This document shows positions 63,934 through 64,000 of a stretch of 64,000 bases of DNA, one piece after another. The stretch is from positions 15,027,032 to 15,091,031 of the forward strand of contig NC_086350.1 of the NCBI RefSeq assembly GCF_036324505.1, written 5' to 3'. Under the pieces are notes generated by a model that was not told the DNA's origin, did not search any database, and saw only the letters and a program-made list of their open reading frames with translations. The stretch comes from Eleginops maclovinus (Eukaryota > Chordata > Actinopteri > Perciformes > Eleginopidae). Position 1 is the stretch's first letter; each line of letters begins with the position of its first letter. The position numbers were made by a program, and so were the translations under genes.

Positions 63934-63998
63934 CTCCAGCACAACGTTTTTTCTTTCCTGTCTTGGGGTGTTCCCACTGTGTCTTCATCTCATCGTGG
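63934..63998 (-). CDS. wwox: WWOX exon 2: end of WW1 domain and basic NLS
   Basis: The minus strand reads HDEMKTQWEHPKTGKKKRCAG, matching human residues 37-57. It carries the second WW1 tryptophan (TQWEHP, human W44) and the proline P47 of the PPxY-binding WW domain. The basic stretch GKKKR corresponds to the human nuclear localisation signal GKRKRV. The acceptor AG is exactly the last two bases of the window (63999-64000), so the exon is complete at 65 bp, the human exon 2 length. Its first base completes codon 36 from exon 1, and its last base is the first of the Asp codon continued in exon 3. The donor is G|GTTTGT, weaker than the other donors of this gene, and is followed by a 164-bp intron. 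The first half of WW1 is in exon 1, outside the window. Confidence 0.95.
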
Positions 63999-64000
63999 CT

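Overview
The window is an internal piece of one large vertebrate gene, WWOX (WW domain-containing oxidoreductase), read on the minus strand. Seven consecutive coding exons, equivalent to human exons 2 to 8, can be placed to the base. Their AG/GT borders, reading phases and lengths (65, 58, 170, 107, 89, 186 and 265 bp) equal those of the human gene as I know it, except exon 4, which is 9 bp (three codons) shorter. Exon 1 lies beyond the right edge. The last coding exon (9) lies beyond the left edge, after an intron 8 of at least 24.3 kb. No second gene could be supported on either strand.

The organism is most likely a teleost fish, probably a percomorph. The protein is clearly WWOX but diverged from mammals. 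Dinucleotide (CA/TG)n arrays are very dense: about 18 arrays totalling roughly 1.6 kb, the longest about 150 bp. Three kinds of interspersed repeat typical of fish are also present: a Tc1-like miniature element, two LINE tails ending in ATCAATAAAGTA-type sequence followed by a short tetranucleotide repeat, and one fish-type 'ATAAATAAAATTGACTTGAC' repeat tail. The species cannot be named from the sequence.

Layout in transcription order (right to left): exon 2 at 63934-63998 (end of WW1 and the basic nuclear localisation stretch); short intron 2; exon 3 at 63712-63769 (start of WW2); intron 3, mostly a 239-bp Tc1-type miniature element; exon 4 at 63161-63330 (end of WW2, linker, start of the Rossmann fold); intron 4 (8.5 kb) with a (CTG)17 array; exon 5 at 54573-54679; intron 5 (22.2 kb); exon 6 at 32264-32352; intron 6 (3.8 kb); exon 7 at 28231-28416; intron 7 (3.7 kb); exon 8 at 24289-24553 (catalytic YxxxK); then intron 8 to the left edge.

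Together these exons encode residues equivalent to human 37-352: part of WW1, all of WW2 and most of the short-chain dehydrogenase/reductase (SDR) domain. The most notable coding observation is that the Asn of the SDR Asn-Ser-Tyr-Lys tetrad (human N232) is Cys here, while Ser, Tyr and Lys are kept. The rest is intron: microsatellites, purine- or pyrimidine-rich tracts, a strong G-quadruplex motif, and several AT/TAAT-rich unique stretches that look like candidate conserved non-coding elements. I found no convincing previously undescribed system. Human WWOX lies over the fragile site FRA16D, so the repeat-loaded introns here are of some interest for replication and fragility.
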